Part shown: piece by piece, positions 7,873 to 16,784 of the stretch | Layout of the letters: every line of letters begins with the position of its first letter | How positions within the stretch are numbered: position 1 is the stretch's first letter | NCBI RefSeq assembly: GCF_003952225.1 | Contig: NZ_CP034437.1 | Span: 942,001 to 1,006,000, forward strand | Direction of reading: 5' to 3' | DNA from: Paenibacillus albus | Lineage (GTDB): Bacteria > Bacillota > Bacilli > Paenibacillales > Paenibacillaceae | Length of the DNA stretch: 64,000 nt | The notes under the pieces: model-generated | Seen by the model: the letters and a program-made list of their open reading frames with translations, nothing else | What the model was told of the DNA's origin: nothing | Database searches by the model: none | Program-made: the position numbers and the translations under genes

Positions 7873-8739
7873 TTATCGAACTGTAACGTTGGACACATTA
7901 GCGCCCATTCCTTTAAGCGAAGCGTAGGTCAGTTTATCCATGACTGCACCGTCAAAGTTAATCGTTGCGATGGAACGGTAGTATTTATTGGTCAATGAGA
8001 AATACGCTTTGAAGGAAACATTCTTGAGCGTAGCGCCTCGGAATGAAACTTCGTTGACTGCCGATTTGTCGAACTTAACGCCGATAAAGGTCTGCCCGTC
8101 AAAGTTCTGCCCGCTCAGATCGCAATAATCGAACACCACGCCGTCAAAGATACAGCCTTCGAAGCTCGTTTTTCTTAGATCGCACTTGGATATCGTGGCG
8201 TCGGTTAGTCTTGCGCCTTTAAAATTGGTTCCTTCCGTCCCCGAAACGTGGATGTGTGTGCGTACAAGGATCGACTTATTGAAGCTTGCATTCGTAAGGT
8301 TAACAGCACTTAGGCTGCAGTCCGTCAGATTCGCACCGTCAAAGTTGGCTTCACTTACGTCGCTGGACTTAAACGTACTGCCGGTCAAGTCTGCACCCGC
8401 GAAGTTCGAACCGTGCAGCGCGCTAGCGTTAAATTGTCCTTTATGCGCGGTAACGCCTGCGAAGTCGCTCTTCGGCAGATGGCTCGCGCTGAAGTTCGTC
8501 ACCACTTGCCGCTCGAGCGAGCGGGAGAGATTGGCGACTTCCATGATCGTTTCCTCGATATCGCCGATGCCTTCGATGGTCATTTTGAACGCTGTTTCTT
8601 CATCCTTGCCCTCGGCTTGGAGTTCACGGTACTTCTCTTGTAAGTCGGAGAGCAGGTCAGCCTTCAGCTCAGTGACGCTCTTTACTCCATCGTAGGATGC
8701 GAATACGCCATTCAAATAGTTGGTTAACTTTTCACTCAT
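7873..8739 (-). CDS. Pentapeptide-repeat protein with N-terminal helical prefix domain
   Basis: A 288-residue protein. Residues 1-75 form a helical domain resembling the 'permease prefix' or DUF1700-type domains often encoded beside PadR regulators (for example MTIEGIGDIEETIMEVA). Residues ~85-275 are pentapeptide repeats of the A(D/N)LXX type, such as ANFDGANLTDCSL and GADLTGSTFKSS, which build a right-handed beta-helix. Pentapeptide proteins can mimic DNA or scaffold complexes, and some protect gyrase. Here the gene lies between padR and the exporter in a tight operon, so a role in sensing or guarding against the exported compound is plausible but unproven. Confidence 0.85.
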   Translation of the reverse strand: MSEKLTNYLNGVFASYDGVKSVTELKADLLSDLQEKYRELQAEGKDEETAFKMTIEGIGDIEETIMEVANLSRSLERQVVTNFSASHLPKSDFAGVTAHKGQFNASALHGSNFAGADLTGSTFKSSDVSEANFDGANLTDCSLSAVNLTNASFNKSILVRTHIHVSGTEGTNFKGARLTDATISKCDLRKTSFEGCIFDGVVFDYCDLSGQNFDGQTFIGVKFDKSAVNEVSFRGATLKNVSFKAYFSLTNKYYRSIATINFDGAVMDKLTYASLKGMGANVSNVTVR

Positions 8740-8752
8740 AACTCAACACTCC

Positions 8753-9082
8753 TTATAGTAGGTTTTCAAGTACACGTTTTGCATACTCCCAGTTGTTCTT
8801 GTTGTTGGCGTATGTCGTCTTGCCCTTCTCGGTAATCCGAAAATATTTACGCCGTCCTCCCTGAGATTCATCGCCCCAATACCACTCGATATCGCCGTCG
8901 ACCTCAAGCCTCCGTACGCTGGAGTACATCGTGGCTTCCTTCAATTCGTAATCGCCGCCTGAACGGTCGGCAATCAGCTTCACAATCTCGTACCCGTAGC
9001 GGTCAGCTTCAGACAAGAGCCGTAAAATCATCGTATCGGTATGGCCGCGCAGCAGGTCGGATGTAAGTTTGTTCTCGCTCAT
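8753..9082 (-). CDS. PadR family transcriptional regulator
   Basis: A 109-residue winged-helix repressor. LRGHTDTMILRLLSEADRYG and the following helix GYEIVKLIADRSGGDYELKE are diagnostic of PadR. The ATG at 9082 (MSENKLTS) has GGGGTG six bases upstream and is preferred to the in-frame GTG at 9091. It heads a four-gene operon with intergenic gaps of 13, 12 and 0 bases (pentapeptide protein, ABC ATPase, ABC permease). By family precedent it represses its own operon until a ligand releases it. Confidence 0.92.
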   Translation of the reverse strand: MSENKLTSDLLRGHTDTMILRLLSEADRYGYEIVKLIADRSGGDYELKEATMYSSVRRLEVDGDIEWYWGDESQGGRRKYFRITEKGKTTYANNKNNWEYAKRVLENLL

Positions 9083-9102
9083 GTTTATCACCCCGCATCT
9101 GT

Positions 9103-9131
9103 ATAATACGATATAGTACTGTGACAGTCAA
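9103..9131 (-). promoter_or_regulatory. Promoter of the padR-exporter operon
   Basis: On the minus strand, TTGACT (bases 9131-9126) and TATTAT (9108-9103) are separated by exactly 17 bp, which is a near-consensus SigA promoter. The spacer holds the palindrome AGTACT and TGACTGTCACAG, candidate contacts for PadR. It starts about 20 bases upstream of the start codon. Confidence 0.75.
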
Positions 9132-9196
9132 GGTAGTATTTTAAATATATTACCTTGTTTGAAATAAATCCGCAGGTGCCTAGTTCTGCATCATGC

Positions 9197-9225
9197 AAAA
9201 AAGACCCCGTGAGAAGGGTCTTGAC
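9197..9225 (-). terminator. Small hairpin with minus-strand T-run
   Basis: AAGACCC and GGGTCTT flank an 8-base loop. On the minus strand the stem is followed by six T, so it would stop antisense transcription entering the padR promoter region from the right. Confidence 0.45.
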
Positions 9226-9275
9226 TCCAAAACGCGAATTATTTATGCACCAAGAAACAGTTTCGGGAGGTAGCT

Positions 9276-10100
9276 ATGATAACGAAGAGCATCGACGGAG
9301 TTTCTTTTGAACTGAACGAAGAGTTTGATTTCGCATTCTTAGCGGAGTACGGCAAAATCTTCTCGGTATTCGACCAGCAGGATTCTGGCTATATATGCTT
9401 TGGTGTTCAAACGGATAGTAAGAAGCTCTTCTTGAAGGTGGCAGGCGCAGCGACTGTAAGAAGCAGCACAAGTCCTGCAGCGGCCATTGCTCGGCTTACA
9501 TCCACCGTGTCCATCCACCAAGATTTGCGTCACCCGGCCCTCATCGACTTGATTGAGTCCAAGGAGATTGGCGGCGGTTACCTGACGGTGTATGAGTGGT
9601 TCGATGGAGATTGCATGGGCAGACAGTACAACTCGCACGATAAATTCATTGCCCTGCCGTTTAAGCAGAAGCTAGACATTTTTAATGAAATCGTGCTCTT
9701 TCATAGCCACACAAACAAATGCGGGTACATCGCGCTGGATTTTTACGACGGATCTATTATGTACGACTTTGTATCCGAGAAGACCCGTATCTGCGATATC
9801 GAGTTGTATTGCAAGAAGCCGGTCATCAATACAATGGGGCGAATGTGGGGGTCAAGCCGGTTCATGTCTCCAGAAGAGTTCGAGCTTGGCGCGGAGATTG
9901 ACGAGAGGTCTAATGTGTTCCTAATGGGAGCAACGGCCTTTCAGTTGTTCGGCGGCGGGATGGAACGTAATATCGAGATGTGGGAAGCGAGTGAGGCACT
10001 ATATATAATTGCATTGAAGGCTGTCCGTACGGCCAAAGAGGATCGCTATCAAACCATCGACGAATTCTTCGAAGCGTGGAACAAGGCCGTTAGCGTATAA
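9276..10100 (+). CDS. Divergent protein-kinase-fold protein
   Basis: A 274-residue protein with the layout of a eukaryotic-like kinase lacking most of the standard motifs. A Lys-containing strand (KKLFLKVAG, near residue 50), the catalytic-loop position GYIALDFYDGSIMYD and the metal-loop position RICDIELY correspond to VAIK, HRDLKxxN and DFG. SRFMSPEEFELGAEIDERSN matches the APE region followed by the conserved Asp, and KEDRYQTIDEFFEAW is the usual kinase C-terminal helix. The HRD His-Arg is replaced by Ala-Leu, so activity may be weak or absent. A strong GGGAGG site precedes the ATG. Substrate is unknown. Confidence 0.7.
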   Translation: MITKSIDGVSFELNEEFDFAFLAEYGKIFSVFDQQDSGYICFGVQTDSKKLFLKVAGAATVRSSTSPAAAIARLTSTVSIHQDLRHPALIDLIESKEIGGGYLTVYEWFDGDCMGRQYNSHDKFIALPFKQKLDIFNEIVLFHSHTNKCGYIALDFYDGSIMYDFVSEKTRICDIELYCKKPVINTMGRMWGSSRFMSPEEFELGAEIDERSNVFLMGATAFQLFGGGMERNIEMWEASEALYIIALKAVRTAKEDRYQTIDEFFEAWNKAVSV

Positions 10101-10144
10101 AAAAAGCCGTGCCTAGCCCAAATGGGTTAGCAGCACGGCTTTTG
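10101..10144. terminator. Bidirectional terminator
   Basis: AAAAAGCCGTGC pairs with GCACGGCTTTT between the convergent kinase-like gene and udk, with an A-run on one side and a T-run on the other. Confidence 0.85.
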
Positions 10145-10151
10145 TCTTTTC

Positions 10152-10784
10152 TTATTGCTTTTCTTCACCTTCAGCGTTCAAAAACTTCTCCGTTAGCACC
10201 GAAAGCAGCATGATGCCGACCTCGTTCTGACCGCCTTCGGGAATAATGATGTCTGCGTATTTCTTGGACGGCTCGATGAATGCCTCGTGCATAGGCTTGA
10301 CCGTCTGCAAATACTGATCGTGAACGGATTTGATTGATCGCCCGCGCTCTTCGATATCGCGCAGCACACGGCGCAGAATGCGCACGTCGGGATCGGTGTC
10401 GACGAACACCTTGATATCGAGCATGGCCCGAAGGTTCTCGTCAGACAGCACGTGAAGCCCTTCGATAATGACGATGTTGTATGGCATGAGCTTCTCGGTC
10501 TTGTCCGAGAATCGGGAATGCGTAGGGAAATCGTATACCGGTGCGTAGACCGTCTCTCCGGCCCTTAGCAGCTTTAGATGCTCGACCAGAAGATCGTTAT
10601 CAAACACGAGTGGATGATCGTAGTTCAGCAATTCACGTTCAGCCATTGTGAGATGGGGGTGGTTTTTGTAGTAGTTGTCTTGCGAGATAAACGTCACTTT
10701 GTCAGATCCGTGATGTTCGATGACCGAGCGTGCGACAGTCGTCTTTCCCGATCCCGTGCCGCCTGCAATTCCGATGATAAGCAT
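10152..10784 (-). CDS. udk: Uridine kinase
   Basis: Phosphorylates uridine and cytidine to UMP and CMP in pyrimidine salvage. The P-loop GGTGSGKTT sits at residues 7-15 when the ATG at 10784 is used, giving 210 residues, the usual length. A longer reading from 10886 adds 34 unsupported residues. GGGAGG lies about 12 bases upstream. Further family features are FISQDNYYKNH, YDHPLVFDNDLL, PVYDFPTHSR and VIIEGLHVL (Walker B). It is a single gene ending at a bidirectional terminator. Confidence 0.93.
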   Translation of the reverse strand: MLIIGIAGGTGSGKTTVARSVIEHHGSDKVTFISQDNYYKNHPHLTMAERELLNYDHPLVFDNDLLVEHLKLLRAGETVYAPVYDFPTHSRFSDKTEKLMPYNIVIIEGLHVLSDENLRAMLDIKVFVDTDPDVRILRRVLRDIEERGRSIKSVHDQYLQTVKPMHEAFIEPSKKYADIIIPEGGQNEVGIMLLSVLTEKFLNAEGEEKQ

Positions 10785-10932
10785 GGGTGTAAATGTCCTC
10801 CCTGAAGTTAAACCTAATTCCAGTATTGTAGCATAGTGAAAGAACACTTCGCCAACCGGGAGCAGCCGGAAGCTCAAAGAGGGCATTCGAGCTGAGGCCC
10901 GATTGCCCTGCGAGGATAAAAGAATTTGAAGG

Positions 10933-11517
10933 TTATGGAATAACTGGCGTCGCTGTCATGTTTTTGGTAACATCCCAAGCCGACTTGACCATAGCGTTCA
11001 GCGAACCATCAGGCTTCTGAGATGAATAGCCGACGGAGATAATGCTGTAGGCGAGCGAGATGGATTCGACGGTATCGTTGAAGGAATAATTGCTGACGAA
11101 CACATTGCTGAGGTTAATGGTTAGAAACTTGACGGGGGTAGGTGCTTGTTTGACAAAAACAAGGGTTGCGCTCTTGATCACCTTTCCTTGCACGGACGCG
11201 AGGAAGATAGGCATGGATGCGGCGTCGAATAATTTGGAGAAGGAAAGTCCGTCGAATTGAGGTTTACCTGCCGCCGCGCCTGTGGCAGTGCTTAGGGACA
11301 TCGGAACTTCAACGCCAAAGTGGACGTCGGATACCGGAATCCATTGCTCGAAGCCCTTGACATTGGATTCCCCAGGAATAGCGTCGAGCTTCAAGTAGAC
11401 TTGAAAGTTATCCGGAGAAGATACGGCATTCGCGGACGAGCCGCCAAGCGATGCGGTTGCTAGCAGAACAGCGGTGATGAGCAGAGCAGTTAGTACTTTT
11501 CGGAATGAAACAGCCAA
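10933..11517 (-). CDS. Sec-exported Hcp1-family (type VI tube-like) protein
   Basis: A 194-residue protein with a cleavable signal peptide (hydrophobic run ALLITAVLLATASLGG, Ala-rich cleavage region near SSANA). The mature part follows the Hcp1 family segment by segment: LKLDAIPGES, LSFSKLFDAASMPIF, LTINLSNVFVSNYS, ISLAYSIISVGYSSQKPDG and SAWDVTKN. In Proteobacteria Hcp forms the type VI secretion tube and never carries a signal peptide. No other T6SS gene is nearby and the host is Gram-positive, so this is probably a ring-forming exported protein with a different job. The start is uncertain: TTG at 11517 has no suitable ribosome site, whereas an in-frame ATT at 11529 has GGAGGG at 6-base spacing. 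Confidence 0.75.
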   Translation of the reverse strand: MAVSFRKVLTALLITAVLLATASLGGSSANAVSSPDNFQVYLKLDAIPGESNVKGFEQWIPVSDVHFGVEVPMSLSTATGAAAGKPQFDGLSFSKLFDAASMPIFLASVQGKVIKSATLVFVKQAPTPVKFLTINLSNVFVSNYSFNDTVESISLAYSIISVGYSSQKPDGSLNAMVKSAWDVTKNMTATPVIP

Positions 11518-11581
11518 TGATCGTGAAATAGGAATCCCTCCAAAATAGGTTTGATTGTTCCCTATGTATGAGGCCTAGATG

Positions 11582-11593
11582 CAATACGTATTG
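11582..11593. promoter_or_regulatory. Palindrome upstream of the Hcp1-family gene
   Basis: CAATACGTATTG is a perfect 12-bp palindrome about 65 bases upstream of the gene, overlapping a possible minus-strand -10 element TACAAT. It is a candidate operator. Confidence 0.35.
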
Positions 11594-11599
11594 TATCAT

Positions 11600-11817
11600 G
11601 TTTCGTTAGAAAAAAGTTACAATTTGTAGTTGGTAATCGGCAATTTTTCTTGTTGAATTTACTGGCAGCCGAGCTGTCATATTCGCTGGAAGTCGCTGGA
11701 ATCAGCTGGAAGCTGCTAACAAAAATCAAATACATTCCAAAAAGCTTCCTAATAAAACTCCTGTAAAATAATGCTAGAAAATGGTTAGACATCAGGAGAT
11801 AGGGGCGTGCTGGAGCA
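11600..11817. other. Divergent intergenic region, Hcp1-family gene to chemoreceptor gene
   Basis: No coding sequence is evident. The region is AT-rich apart from a short stretch at about 11685-11718 in which GCTGGAA occurs three times in 26 bases. No sigma-D promoter consensus for the chemoreceptor gene could be recognised by eye. Confidence 0.4.
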
Positions 11818-13698
11818 ATGTTTTTCTTTAGATCGATCAAGTTCAAAATCATATGGCCTCTAATTGTCGTCATTATTTGCGTGCTTGCGGGCCTGTCGGC
11901 GAGCGTATATCAGTTGACGGCCAAGAGTATTCATGACAAAGGCATGAGCACCATGGAAATGGCGAAGATCAGCATTGAGAACGGATTGGTTGCCCGTGCC
12001 GCGGCTGAGCAAGTTATGGAAGAGGAGATGTTCGGCCAAGCGACAATGGCGGCTTACTTAATGGATCATGGCACAAGCTACGAGGACTTCGTCGAAATTG
12101 CGAAACGCGGCGGTATTGACGAGTTTTGGATAACGGATGGGAACGGGCAAGTCGCATTAACGACAATTGCGCCGAAGGTTGACTTTAATTTCGGTGCAGA
12201 TCAGACGAATCAAGCTTATGAGTTCATGGACCTCATTACGGGAGCACGAGATCGCGTGGCGCAGCCTGCACAGCCCCGTTCCGTCGATCCGAAAGTATAT
12301 AAATACGTTGGTGTCTCCGGATGGTCGAGCCCTCGAATTGTTCAGGTCGGCCGCGACGGCAGCAAGCTCGTGGAGCTCGATAACAAGATCGGCGCGAAGC
12401 CGTTCATCGATTCGCTGAGTACGAATCTTGGCGATAATATTCTGTTCTCGGCAGTCGTCGACAAGGATGGCAAGCTGCTCGTATCCAGCGATGACAACGT
12501 CAAGCAATTAGATACCTCGGTCACGAAGAATATGCAAACTGCACTAAGCTCCGGCAAGATTACATACACGGCTTCCAGCTATAATGGAACGCATGTCGAT
12601 TATTACATCTCGAAGCTGTCGAACGGTACGGTGTTCGTTATGGCGTTGACGACGAAGGTGCTGGATCGTATTCTATACACCACGATCGGCGCAGCGCTCG
12701 TCGGCTTAATTCTGTTTATCATCGTTACGATCATCGTTGCGCATCGCAGGCTCAAGCCCTTGGAAGATGTTAAGGAGAAAATGATGGAGCTCTCCGGCAA
12801 CGAGGGAGATTTGACCGTGCGGCTGCAAGCCCATACGAACGATGAAATCGGCGTACTCGCTAGTGCGTTCAACAGTCTGATGGACAACCTCCAGCGTCTG
12901 ATTGGTCAAGCCAAACAATCTGCGCGCGGGGTTTCGGCACTGGCCGAGGAGCTGTCGAGCGCGTCCCTGCAGCAGGCAAGAGGCAGCATGTCCCAAGCGG
13001 GTGCAACGCAGTCGGTGAAAGCATTGTTCAACCAATTGTCCGATGAAATCGACGCGGTTACGAACAATGCCGAGGAGGCTGTGCGGTTTACGCAGCTCAC
13101 CCAGCAGAATGCGGAAGCGGGAGTCGACACGGTCGGCGCTTCCATTCGCAGCATGAATCAGCTATCCAGCCAAATTACGCTGCTTGAACGCGATTCCCGG
13201 CAGGTTGAAGAGATCATTGAAGTCATTGGCGGAATTGCCGAACAGACGAACTTGCTTGCGCTTAATGCAGCGATTGAGGCTGCGAGGGCAGGCGACCAAG
13301 GCAGAGGCTTTGCTGTCGTCGCCGACGAAGTGCGCAATCTCGCTGAACGCAGCATAGAAGCAGCCAAGCAAATCACTGCAATCATCTCCGGTATGCAGAA
13401 CAACATGAAGCAGAGCGTGAAGGCGGTATCGGAAACCGCGAATTTGTTCGAGAATACCGGTCACTCGTTCAGCAATATCAATACGATGATTCAGAATACC
13501 GCGCAGCAAGTCTCGAAGATTGCATCAGCAAGCGAGCAGCAGAACGATAAGTCGAAGCAGCTGCTTCATTCCATCGGTCAAATTGCTCTCCTTAGCGAGG
13601 AATCGGCGGCGGCATCGGAGAAGTCCTCGGGCTCCACGCTATCGCTTGTAGCGATGGCAGAAGAATTAAATCATTCCGTCGCTTCGTTTAAGTCGTAG
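11818..13698 (+). CDS. Methyl-accepting chemotaxis protein
   Basis: A 626-residue transmembrane chemoreceptor. TM1 is at about residues 8-30 ([20 protein letters not shown]). An extracellular sensor domain follows to about 280. TM2 is at about 285-307, then a HAMP linker ([16 protein letters not shown]) and the cytoplasmic signalling domain. The hairpin tip [20 protein letters not shown] and the flanking [18 protein letters not shown] are intact, so it should couple to CheA/CheW. No C-terminal CheR-tethering pentapeptide is visible. The ligand is unknown. The nearest AGGAG to the ATG is 19 bases away, so initiation may be inefficient. No che genes are nearby. Confidence 0.92.
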   Translation: MFFFRSIKFKIIWPLIVVIICVLAGLSASVYQLTAKSIHDKGMSTMEMAKISIENGLVARAAAEQVMEEEMFGQATMAAYLMDHGTSYEDFVEIAKRGGIDEFWITDGNGQVALTTIAPKVDFNFGADQTNQAYEFMDLITGARDRVAQPAQPRSVDPKVYKYVGVSGWSSPRIVQVGRDGSKLVELDNKIGAKPFIDSLSTNLGDNILFSAVVDKDGKLLVSSDDNVKQLDTSVTKNMQTALSSGKITYTASSYNGTHVDYYISKLSNGTVFVMALTTKVLDRILYTTIGAALVGLILFIIVTIIVAHRRLKPLEDVKEKMMELSGNEGDLTVRLQAHTNDEIGVLASAFNSLMDNLQRLIGQAKQSARGVSALAEELSSASLQQARGSMSQAGATQSVKALFNQLSDEIDAVTNNAEEAVRFTQLTQQNAEAGVDTVGASIRSMNQLSSQITLLERDSRQVEEIIEVIGGIAEQTNLLALNAAIEAARAGDQGRGFAVVADEVRNLAERSIEAAKQITAIISGMQNNMKQSVKAVSETANLFENTGHSFSNINTMIQNTAQQVSKIASASEQQNDKSKQLLHSIGQIALLSEESAAASEKSSGSTLSLVAMAEELNHSVASFKS

Positions 13699-13750
13699 CT
13701 TCGTTTATACTAAGCTTTAGTATAGAAGATCAACCTTAGGAGCGGGACGA

Positions 13751-14737
13751 ATGAATACCATAAAGACAGCTGCTGTCGGACTTGGCGTAATGGGCCAAAA
13801 CATGATTCACAATAATTTGTATAAGTATCCGGACGATATTGTGCTCGTTGCCGTCTGTGAGTCGAACAAAAACACGCTTCGCGCATTCGCCGAATCGAAT
13901 CCGGACGTACGAACATACAGCGACTATCGCGAACTGCTGGACAATGAGAAAGTAGACCTGCTTTATATCGCAGTACCGCCTTCCAAGCATCACGAGGTTG
14001 TGCATGCAGCGCTTCGCAAGCAGATTCACGTGTTCTGCGAGAAGCCGCTGGCAAACAGCCTGGAAGAAGCGAAGAGCATGCTGGACGCGGCCGTTCAAGC
14101 GGAGGTGCTGCATGCGATGCACTTCATGATGCCGCTATTTCCGGGATCGTTGAAGCTGCAGAAGCTGGTGGAGGAAGGCGCAATCGGCTTAGTGACCTCC
14201 ATTGATCTGATCCTGCAATTCCCGCAGTGGCCGCGAGCTTGGCAGAACAACCCTTGGATTGCTTCGAAGCATGAAGGCGGATTTCTTCTAGAGGTGGGCA
14301 TCCACTGGATTCACTTGATCCAAACGATATTCGGACCAATTACGCATGTCCAGAGCAACGTTAGCTATCCGGCCGATGCTCAAGCTAGTGAAGTGGAAGC
14401 TGAAGCAACCTTAACACTGCACAATGGAATGAAAATCCACTTAACCGGCACGACCCGAGCGGAGAAAGAGCGTGTCTCGATGGTTGTCCATGGCGATAAA
14501 GGAAAGCTCGCACTTGAGAATTGGTCTAACTTGTTTATGGGCGAAGCAGAAGACGCGCTGCAGGCCGTTCCCGTTCAAGATGCAGACGGTCAGCTTCCGG
14601 TCATCGGTCATGTCATTCGCAGACTGAGAGGCCAGCAAAGCACGATATTTGACTTTAATGACGGCTATCGGGCACAGCTCATTCTGGAAGCACTGCGTAA
14701 TCCGGTTACCGGCGGAGTCTTCATTCATCTGACATAA
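13751..14737 (+). CDS. Gfo/Idh/MocA family oxidoreductase
   Basis: A 328-residue NAD(P)-dependent dehydrogenase. The Rossmann fingerprint VGLGVMG is at residues 11-17 and the family motif EKPLAN is near residue 98, where Lys contacts cofactor and substrate. The C-terminal domain contains EVGIHWIHLI, whose His is the usual catalytic residue. Members oxidise or reduce sugars, inositols and related compounds; substrate cannot be assigned. AGGAG precedes the ATG at good spacing. It is a lone gene. Confidence 0.88.
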   Translation: MNTIKTAAVGLGVMGQNMIHNNLYKYPDDIVLVAVCESNKNTLRAFAESNPDVRTYSDYRELLDNEKVDLLYIAVPPSKHHEVVHAALRKQIHVFCEKPLANSLEEAKSMLDAAVQAEVLHAMHFMMPLFPGSLKLQKLVEEGAIGLVTSIDLILQFPQWPRAWQNNPWIASKHEGGFLLEVGIHWIHLIQTIFGPITHVQSNVSYPADAQASEVEAEATLTLHNGMKIHLTGTTRAEKERVSMVVHGDKGKLALENWSNLFMGEAEDALQAVPVQDADGQLPVIGHVIRRLRGQQSTIFDFNDGYRAQLILEALRNPVTGGVFIHLT

Positions 14738-14743
14738 TGCAAT

Positions 14744-14803
14744 AGGCTAGACTGTCCCGAGAGATCATCGCTGGTGGCGTTTCTTCTGGGATGGCCTTTT
14801 TCT
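14744..14803 (+). terminator. Terminator after the Gfo/Idh/MocA gene
   Basis: AGGC(N)ACTGTCCC pairs imperfectly with GGGATGGCCT across a long loop, followed by five T. Confidence 0.4.
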
Positions 14804-14872
14804 CATTAGCGGCATCTGATATTTTACTGCATGGATTGTCAGGCTGCTGAAAAGCACCGATTTCAGCACGTA

Positions 14873-14918
14873 CAAAAAAACAGAGCGCGGTAACTTACAC
14901 CGCGGCTCTGTTTTTTGT
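14873..14918. terminator. Terminator overlapping the end of the DUF2306 gene
   Basis: CAGAGC-GCGGT pairs with ACCGC-GCTCTG with one bulge, flanked by A7 and T6. It is bidirectional in form. The last codons of the DUF2306 gene lie inside the stem. Confidence 0.75.
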
Positions 14919-15536
14919 TTTCCATATTCTAAATAGCACTTCCGGTAAAGCGAGCAGCAGGACAATCGACCCGTAAAGCCCAATCGTATAGCTGGTTACA
15001 TAGGTGATTCCGATCCATTGGTGAAGCACAATCGTAAACAGATGGATCAGCAGATTCGTAAAGCAGAAGGCATAGCTGCGGACCATCCAGCGGCGATGCT
15101 GGAGGATCCGTTTCTTCCGGATTTGGACAATTGCTGTCACCGTTATGGCCATCCAGATCATATTAAGCAGATTAAAGCCGATGCTGCTTATCTTTCCTCC
15201 TGTGGCATAGGGAGCCATATAGCCAGAGGACAAATCGACCAGAACCACGGCAATGACATAGACGTAACCGTTCAAGCGGTGAAACCGCCTACGCTTCTCA
15301 TAATTGCGGCTGACAAAATTAATGAGACCCGATGCCATCGCAACACAAGCAAAGCCGACATGAACGTTCATCACCTTTAACCAGACTGCCGGCTTAACCA
15401 CGTGCTCGGAACCTATTTTGTGGCTTAGGAACGTCTCGGCATTAGGATGAACGATGAGATTGATGACAAGCGCATATAGAATATAGATCACGCACAAGAG
15501 TGCGAACAGCGCGGGTATGGATTGACGCCGAATCAT
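14895..15536 (-). CDS. DUF2306 family multi-pass membrane protein
   Basis: A 213-residue integral membrane protein with about six hydrophobic helices (for example PALFALLCVIYILYALVINL near the start). It has the His-rich pattern of DUF2306 proteins: conserved His in KVMNVHVGFACVAM, FHRLNGYVYV and ILQHRRWMVRSYAF. The spacing of His residues in membrane helices recalls haem-binding cytochrome-type folds, but function is not established. It lies 18 bases from the DJ-1/PfpI fusion gene upstream on the same strand, so the two may be cotranscribed. Confidence 0.75.
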   Translation of the reverse strand: MIRRQSIPALFALLCVIYILYALVINLIVHPNAETFLSHKIGSEHVVKPAVWLKVMNVHVGFACVAMASGLINFVSRNYEKRRRFHRLNGYVYVIAVVLVDLSSGYMAPYATGGKISSIGFNLLNMIWMAITVTAIVQIRKKRILQHRRWMVRSYAFCFTNLLIHLFTIVLHQWIGITYVTSYTIGLYGSIVLLLALPEVLFRIWKTKNRAAV

Positions 15537-15554
15537 GACTAAGCGTACTCCTCT

Positions 15555-16589
15555 CTAGATGCGAATTGCTGTTAGCTTGGAAGCTGGCAATATTCCGGCC
15601 TTGGCGGATCCGGTCATAACGTCGCCGCTCACGGCAACTTCGAAATTCAAATTAAGGCGCATCGGCTTCGTAACGCGCTGCGACCAACAGAGCGTAGAGC
15701 CTTTAAGAATGGGAGCGATGAACGGACTCACCTCATCCCCTTGTATCGCTTGGCCTTGAATGAGGCCGTTTATCGTCGAAATGTGGAGCTGCACCGCTAG
15801 CTTGCCAATCGGGGTAGCAATGGTTGCATCCCATGTCCCGTCAAAGCTGGACTCCACTGTCACAGCTGCACGCTCGGCATCCGCAGAATCGACTACGGTC
15901 ACGTCTCTCGCACCGCCCACGCCACTCACGCCGACAGCCATTTCAGCACGAAGCGGGATGCCGCTCTTGCGCCAGGTTGTCCCTCTTCGTTCGTATTCGA
16001 ACAAACGCTCCACCGCATGGGCAACCTGAGGGCCAAGCTCCCGTTCCACCAGATAGAGCGCGACATCGAGTCCAGAAGTGACGCCTCCGCCGGTGACAAG
16101 GTTGCCATCATCAACTACGCGGGCATGCACAGGTATTGCCCCGGTTGCGCCTAGCAGCTCCATCCCTAAGTGATTCGTAACGGCTGGCCTTCCATCGAGC
16201 AGCCCTCCCATCGCGAGCACTAGAGATCCGCCGCATACGGTAGCCACGGTGAGATCGGGAAGCGCAAGCGCATGCTTAAGCTTGACGGTCAGTTCTGTAT
16301 TCATGGCGCGCGACAGAATGGTCGGAATGGCATTCGGACCATCTCCTTCAAGCTCGCCGGACGCGCCAGGCACGAGAATGATACCCTTTCGCGTAGGGTT
16401 AAGTCTACCAGTTGCCTCGATGTTCACTCCTTTGCCACCACTCGGAACGAGCCGCGGTCCTTCTGCGGAGACGAATTCCACCTGCATTTCATAATCGGCC
16501 AGCATTTCGGCTGCGCAGAACACCTCATACGGAGCAACGGCATCGAGCAGATCGAAGCCATCGAATAACACGACTTGTACATGTAACAT
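15555..16589 (-). CDS. DJ-1/PfpI family protein with a C-terminal beta-rich domain
   Basis: A 344-residue protein. Residues 1-190 are a DJ-1/PfpI (class I glutamine-amidotransferase-like) domain with the nucleophile elbow TVATVCGGSLVLA (Cys near 118) and a downstream VTNH His, as in isonitrile hydratases and regulatory GlxA-type proteins. No AraC helix-turn-helix follows. Residues ~240-344 form a beta-strand-rich domain (FDGTWDATIATPIGKLAVQL) that I cannot name, perhaps a small-ligand binding barrel. It is divergently placed from the two-component genes. The enzymatic activity of the fusion is unknown. Confidence 0.75.
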   Translation of the reverse strand: MLHVQVVLFDGFDLLDAVAPYEVFCAAEMLADYEMQVEFVSAEGPRLVPSGGKGVNIEATGRLNPTRKGIILVPGASGELEGDGPNAIPTILSRAMNTELTVKLKHALALPDLTVATVCGGSLVLAMGGLLDGRPAVTNHLGMELLGATGAIPVHARVVDDGNLVTGGGVTSGLDVALYLVERELGPQVAHAVERLFEYERRGTTWRKSGIPLRAEMAVGVSGVGGARDVTVVDSADAERAAVTVESSFDGTWDATIATPIGKLAVQLHISTINGLIQGQAIQGDEVSPFIAPILKGSTLCWSQRVTKPMRLNLNFEVAVSGDVMTGSAKAGILPASKLTAIRI

Positions 16590-16784
16590 CCTATAACCTC
16601 CTTAGAATAAATCCATGTCCGAAGGATAACAAGAAAGTCTCTCGAATGAAGCGCCGAAATCATCACAAATTAATAAACGAACCGTCACAATTTGCGCATC
16701 GCTCGTTTGCTCCAAGCGATAGATGCTACACTGAGGAAGTGATGAAAGGTCCATTCATGAAAGTGAAGGCAGGTGGAAGCTATA

